From JABWCE01 sp964617955 (lineage in GTDB: Bacteria; Bacteroidota; Bacteroidia; NS11-12g; UBA9320), in NCBI GenBank assembly GCA_964617955.1, contig CAZTXB010000004.1, positions 62,001-126,000 of the forward strand: a DNA stretch of 64,000 bases, read 5' to 3'. The notes below the pieces were generated by a model, which had not been told where the DNA came from, did not search any database, and saw only the letters and a list, made by a program, of their open reading frames with translations. The position numbers were made by a program, and so were the translations under genes. Shown one piece after another: positions 60,589 to 64,000 of this stretch; positions within the stretch are counted from its first letter, which is position 1, and each line of letters starts with the position of its first letter.

Positions 60589-63500
60589 ATGTTTAAAAAA
60601 TTACTTTTTGTTGGCCTTTCACTACTGGTTCTTTCTTTAAATTCGATTGCAGGCACAGTGAGTGGAGCTCAGGTAACTTACCGATATTTAGGCAGCAATA
60701 AATTTGAAATTACCTACAAGATTTACCGAGATTGTAGAGGTACCCCTTCCAATTATGTGGACTATGCCATACGATGTGTGAGCACAACCAGCACTAAAAA
60801 TCTGAAGGCAACCAGGGTGAAGATTGAAGATATTAATTACACTTGCCCAACCCAAACCACCATTTGCCCTACAAACCAAACCTATACAGGCACACTTCCG
60901 GCCTTCGAGGAGCATACCTTTATGGATACCCTTGATTTTAATGGCAGTGAGTCATCTTTCAAAAGTTGCTGTTTAATTCAAATCGGGACAGGCGCATGTT
61001 GCAGAACCGGCGCTATTACTACCGGCGCAGGAGGAAATGATTTTTGGGTATACAGTACCTTGGACTTATGCAATGCTTCGAGCAACAGCTCACCGGTGTT
61101 TAATTTTAAGCCGATATTAACTGCAGTGGAAGGCGAAAAAATGACGAGGAGTTTTTCAGCCAGAGATACCATCGACAACGATTCGCTTTCGTATAAATTT
61201 ACAGACCCCAAAACCTCCTGGAATGGAAAAACAAACTGGTCGGGCTCTCTCGATTCCAAGAACCCGTTTGAAGCCTATTACCCCGCCAGTTACAACAGAG
61301 CCAACGGACCAAAGCCTGAGGCCAATCCCCCTTACGGTATTTACCTTGACCCCATAAGTGGTAACCTTATCGCAATGCCGGTAAAAAGTGGTGAGCATAC
61401 CGTAATGGCCGTATCTGTGGCTGAGTGGAGAAAAGACTCCAAAGGCAAATACATTCAAATAGGCGAGGTCGTTATGGACATTGGTCTCATCATATTTTCA
61501 CAAGTCAACCACATGCCAACCATTGATGCGAAATCAAGATATAACTTATGCGAGGGGCAAACATTTAAACTGGATATTGCCACTGACGATCAACCCTACA
61601 ACCAACCTCCACCCTTTTCGAATTTACAAAATGACACGGTACGCCTTACTTTTTACAAGGGCGTTAAAGCAGCTAAATATTCCATCAACAACTCGGCTGC
61701 CAAATTACCGGTTGGCAATTTTGAGTGGACACCTGCGAGCGGTGATTCAAAAAAATTACCTTATACCTTTAGTGTGATGGCTGTCGATAACAATTGTCCT
61801 TTAAGCGGGGTGTTGATGAAGACCATAGCCCTTTATGTATACCCAAAAATAAACGTAAGCTCTAACCTTAATAAAATAAACAATTACACCTACGCCACCT
61901 CCATCAATGTAAGCAATAGAAGCTATGCTTACGTCTCAGGCAAATACATCACTACCAATGTTCAGGAAGATATTAGGAATTACTATTTTAAATCTTCCGG
62001 AGATCTCTATTCAACTTCGGAAACAGATACCATTATTTTCAAAAAGAATGGATGGTATCATATCCATCAAACTTTCCTTTCAGAAACAGATTGCAACTCG
62101 ACGACTCTCAAAGACTCTGTACTTATTTCAAATATTCCAGAGGTGTATTTTGGGGTGACCACCCTTGGCCAATATACAGATACTTCGGCCTGTAAAGGCC
62201 AAATGATGCGTAATATCAGCAAGGTGTTAAACGTTAAGAGGCCGGTGAGTTACACCTGGAAAATAGGCAAATTTACCAAAACCGATACCCTGGGATACTT
62301 CGACTATGCTTACCAGAAAACCGATACCTTATTTTTAAGTATCAAGGACGCGAATGGCCTCAGCAATTCTACCTTTAGGACCGTGTTTGTTACAGACATT
62401 CCCTCCATTCAGGCCGGTCAAGATTTAACTAAATGCCAGGAAAACACTGTTAAGTTAAAGGGTAAGAGCCTGATCAATGAAACCTTGGGTTGGGAATGGT
62501 CAAAAAATTCAAGCGTGCTCTCTATGTCCGACAGCCTATTCACTTCTGCTCCGGGCACTTATATTTTGAAGGGAACCAACAAATATGCCTGTTCGGTTTA
62601 TGACACCTTGTCGGTTTCGAATTTCAAGACCATTCCTATCGAATTGCTTTCAGGTGTTTATTGCCAATCGCAAAACGAGATTAACCAGTCCAAAATTATT
62701 TCGGGCAATCCCAGCCTTTTGTTCAAGAGCATAAATTTTCAATTGTTACAAACCTTGCCAAAACTTGGCGGAGGTTTTAACAATCTAAGCGATTTATTAA
62801 CCGACAATAATCCCGGACCCGGCTATGATTTCAGTATCGGTTTCAGCGATTCTAAAATAACCTGGACGAATGCCATTCGGGACTCGCTTATTTTTTCGGC
62901 ATTGGCTATCGATACCAACGGGTGTAAAAGCTCGGATTCCATGTTTGTGACCCTCATAAAAATGCCAATCTTACACATCTCAAAAAAGTTAAAAGAGGCA
63001 TGTATCAATGTCGCTTTTAATCTCGATTCATTCGCCTCCACAAGCAGTACATACAAGTGGTTGCCTTATAACCGTCAGGGTTTTGGCACCTGGCCTTCCG
63101 TTAACCCACTGAGTTCCGGTGCCATACAGGCAGGTTATTTTTCAGTCCCGGGCGTGTATAAGGTTAAATTTGAGGCCAATAATTTCTTTTGCTTCAAATC
63201 GGATTCAGTAACCTTTACGGTATTGCCTAAACCAAGTCCGAAAATAGGAATATACAAAAATGCCTCAACCATAAAATTCAGAGACGAGACGATTAATGAA
63301 AAGAGTCGAAAATGGTATATCAACAACGCCTTTTTCTCATCTGAAGACACCTTGCTGTTGAGTAAGAGTTTTGTGCACCTTCAACCCATAAAGCTGGAAG
63401 TGATCGACAATAGCGGATGTACAAACGACACCACCATTGTCGTTAACACTCAAATTTATGTCAAACCCATTCATAGGAGTAACCTTAGTTTGTTCCCTAA

Positions 63501-63717
63501 TCCTGCTAAAAATGAAATCATTTTAAATCAGCTGGGGGCTTGGGTGCCATCGCGTTACGAGATTTATGATAAGTTGGGGAAAATGTTACTCTCAGGTGAA
63601 ACCCATTCACAGCAAGAAACGATTGTCTTGAAGGATATGGAATCGGGCAGTTACTATTTAAAATTCATGAGTGAAGGGAACACTGTGTTTATTCCTTTTA
63701 TTAAAATAAATCCATAA
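60589..63717 (+). CDS. Large secreted surface protein with T9SS sorting domain
   Basis: A 1042-residue exported protein. From ATG 60589 the signal peptide is MFKKLLFVGLSLLVLSLNSIAG. The first 130 residues (AQVTYRYLGSNKFEITYKIYRDCRG) match a domain that begins many gliding-motility or PKD-containing Bacteroidota proteins. The middle is a series of beta-sandwich-like segments (cadherin- or PKD-type; DNDSLSYKF, QAGQDLTKCQENTVKLKG). Paired cysteines suggest disulfides. The end (SLFPNPAKNEIILNQLG to FIPFIKINP) is a T9SS type A sorting domain. Role in adhesion or gliding is inference. Confidence 0.85.
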   Translation: MFKKLLFVGLSLLVLSLNSIAGTVSGAQVTYRYLGSNKFEITYKIYRDCRGTPSNYVDYAIRCVSTTSTKNLKATRVKIEDINYTCPTQTTICPTNQTYTGTLPAFEEHTFMDTLDFNGSESSFKSCCLIQIGTGACCRTGAITTGAGGNDFWVYSTLDLCNASSNSSPVFNFKPILTAVEGEKMTRSFSARDTIDNDSLSYKFTDPKTSWNGKTNWSGSLDSKNPFEAYYPASYNRANGPKPEANPPYGIYLDPISGNLIAMPVKSGEHTVMAVSVAEWRKDSKGKYIQIGEVVMDIGLIIFSQVNHMPTIDAKSRYNLCEGQTFKLDIATDDQPYNQPPPFSNLQNDTVRLTFYKGVKAAKYSINNSAAKLPVGNFEWTPASGDSKKLPYTFSVMAVDNNCPLSGVLMKTIALYVYPKINVSSNLNKINNYTYATSINVSNRSYAYVSGKYITTNVQEDIRNYYFKSSGDLYSTSETDTIIFKKNGWYHIHQTFLSETDCNSTTLKDSVLISNIPEVYFGVTTLGQYTDTSACKGQMMRNISKVLNVKRPVSYTWKIGKFTKTDTLGYFDYAYQKTDTLFLSIKDANGLSNSTFRTVFVTDIPSIQAGQDLTKCQENTVKLKGKSLINETLGWEWSKNSSVLSMSDSLFTSAPGTYILKGTNKYACSVYDTLSVSNFKTIPIELLSGVYCQSQNEINQSKIISGNPSLLFKSINFQLLQTLPKLGGGFNNLSDLLTDNNPGPGYDFSIGFSDSKITWTNAIRDSLIFSALAIDTNGCKSSDSMFVTLIKMPILHISKKLKEACINVAFNLDSFASTSSTYKWLPYNRQGFGTWPSVNPLSSGAIQAGYFSVPGVYKVKFEANNFFCFKSDSVTFTVLPKPSPKIGIYKNASTIKFRDETINEKSRKWYINNAFFSSEDTLLLSKSFVHLQPIKLEVIDNSGCTNDTTIVVNTQIYVKPIHRSNLSLFPNPAKNEIILNQLGAWVPSRYEIYDKLGKMLLSGETHSQQETIVLKDMESGSYYLKFMSEGNTVFIPFIKINP

Positions 63718-63827
63718 AGGGCAAGTAAACTTTTAACCGCTGGGTCTTTATAAAAGAAGTAAGGTCTTGGCGTAAGAGCCTTTTAGAACTTACGAATAGC
63801 GTTTCTTTTTGAATTCAGAGAGGCGTC

Positions 63828-64000
63828 CTAGGCAGCCTGCTCAAAAAATTTGGCTATTTTTTCCTTGACAAAGGCTTGTTTGATTTCTACTTTGTCGGTT
63901 TTAGAGGAAGGAGCCTCATACATGGCATCCATAAAAATCGATTCACAAATACTTCGCAGTCCACGCGCTCCCAGCTTGCAGTCGAAAGCAGTATCTACAA
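63828..64000 (-). CDS. clpX: ATP-dependent Clp protease ATP-binding subunit ClpX (C-terminus, partial)
   Basis: The minus strand reads through to a TAG stop at 63828-63830 and remains open to the window edge (56 codons). The residues LGARGLRSICESIFMDAMYEAPS match the sensor-2 region of ClpX, including the conserved GARGLR arginine, followed by a short charged tail (KVEIKQAFVKEKIAKFFEQAA). ClpX unfolds substrates for ClpP. The rest of the gene lies beyond the window. Confidence 0.88.
   Translation of the reverse strand, partial: VDTAFDCKLGARGLRSICESIFMDAMYEAPSSKTDKVEIKQAFVKEKIAKFFEQAA

Noticed and set aside
63761..63784. Imperfect hairpin between the large surface protein and clpX as a terminator
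   Set aside because: Stem has a bulge and only four T residues follow, so it is weak.

Overview
The window looks like a stretch of chromosome from a Bacteroidota bacterium. Evidence seen in the sequence: at least five secreted proteins end in type IX secretion (T9SS) C-terminal sorting domains, isoprenoids are made by the mevalonate route, lipoprotein and UbiA genes have the expected arrangement for that phylum, ATG/GTG/TTG starts lack Shine-Dalgarno sequences, and TAnnTTTG boxes (the Bacteroidota -7 element) sit just upstream of many starts. Base composition is roughly 40% GC by eye and fairly even. I see no rRNA, tRNA, CRISPR array, transposase or phage gene.

Layout. 1-5.9 kb: start of a membrane protein, ruvC, fabG with a TPR lipoprotein, a small lipoprotein with a clear terminator, then an overlapping four-gene envelope cluster (GT2 glycosyltransferase, DUF547 protein, two membrane proteins). 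6-15.6 kb: cystathionine beta-synthase, a DUF433/DUF5615 toxin-antitoxin pair whose toxin is frameshifted at a CCCAAAA heptamer, a BtuF-like metal receptor, glmM, a ferredoxin, an NlpC/P60 peptidase, and a mevalonate operon (mvaD, mevalonate kinase, UbiA prenyltransferase) opposite a DUF218 protein. 15.6-24.8 kb: ppk1-ppx, a beta-barrel candidate, LysM protein plus O-antigen ligase, a GT9 glycosyltransferase, TerC, MscL, TM2 protein. 24.8-33.2 kb: ribD-yigZ-metallopeptidase operon, prmC-Kir channel, rpiB, divergent tatC/rsmG and a T9SS cargo. 33.3-46.5 kb: TPR-PAS histidine kinase, unknown secreted proteins, a polysaccharide deacetylase, gmd-fcl (GDP-fucose), agmatinase-cysteine desulfurase, efp and small membrane proteins. 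46.7-63.7 kb: two giant tandem T9SS beta-solenoid adhesins with exact 756-base internal repeats, a Cache-domain lipoprotein, a glycoside-hydrolase-like T9SS protein, long-form GAPDH and a 1 kb-residue T9SS surface protein. The end carries the 3' end of clpX.

Most of the window is housekeeping and envelope biology: peptidoglycan and sugar-nucleotide supply (glmM, gmd, fcl), LPS assembly (GT9, O-antigen ligase), isoprenoids, osmotic and ion channels, and secreted surface proteins. The observations I rate highest are (1) about twenty TAnnTTTG boxes placed 4-38 bases before starts, several so close that the mRNAs should be leaderless; (2) a UbiA prenyltransferase in the mevalonate operon that has lost conserved aspartates; (3) the frameshifted toxin with a canonical -1 slippery heptamer; (4) the recently amplified adhesin repeats; (5) yigZ lying in the same frame as ribD with no ordinary start codon for its conserved N-terminus.
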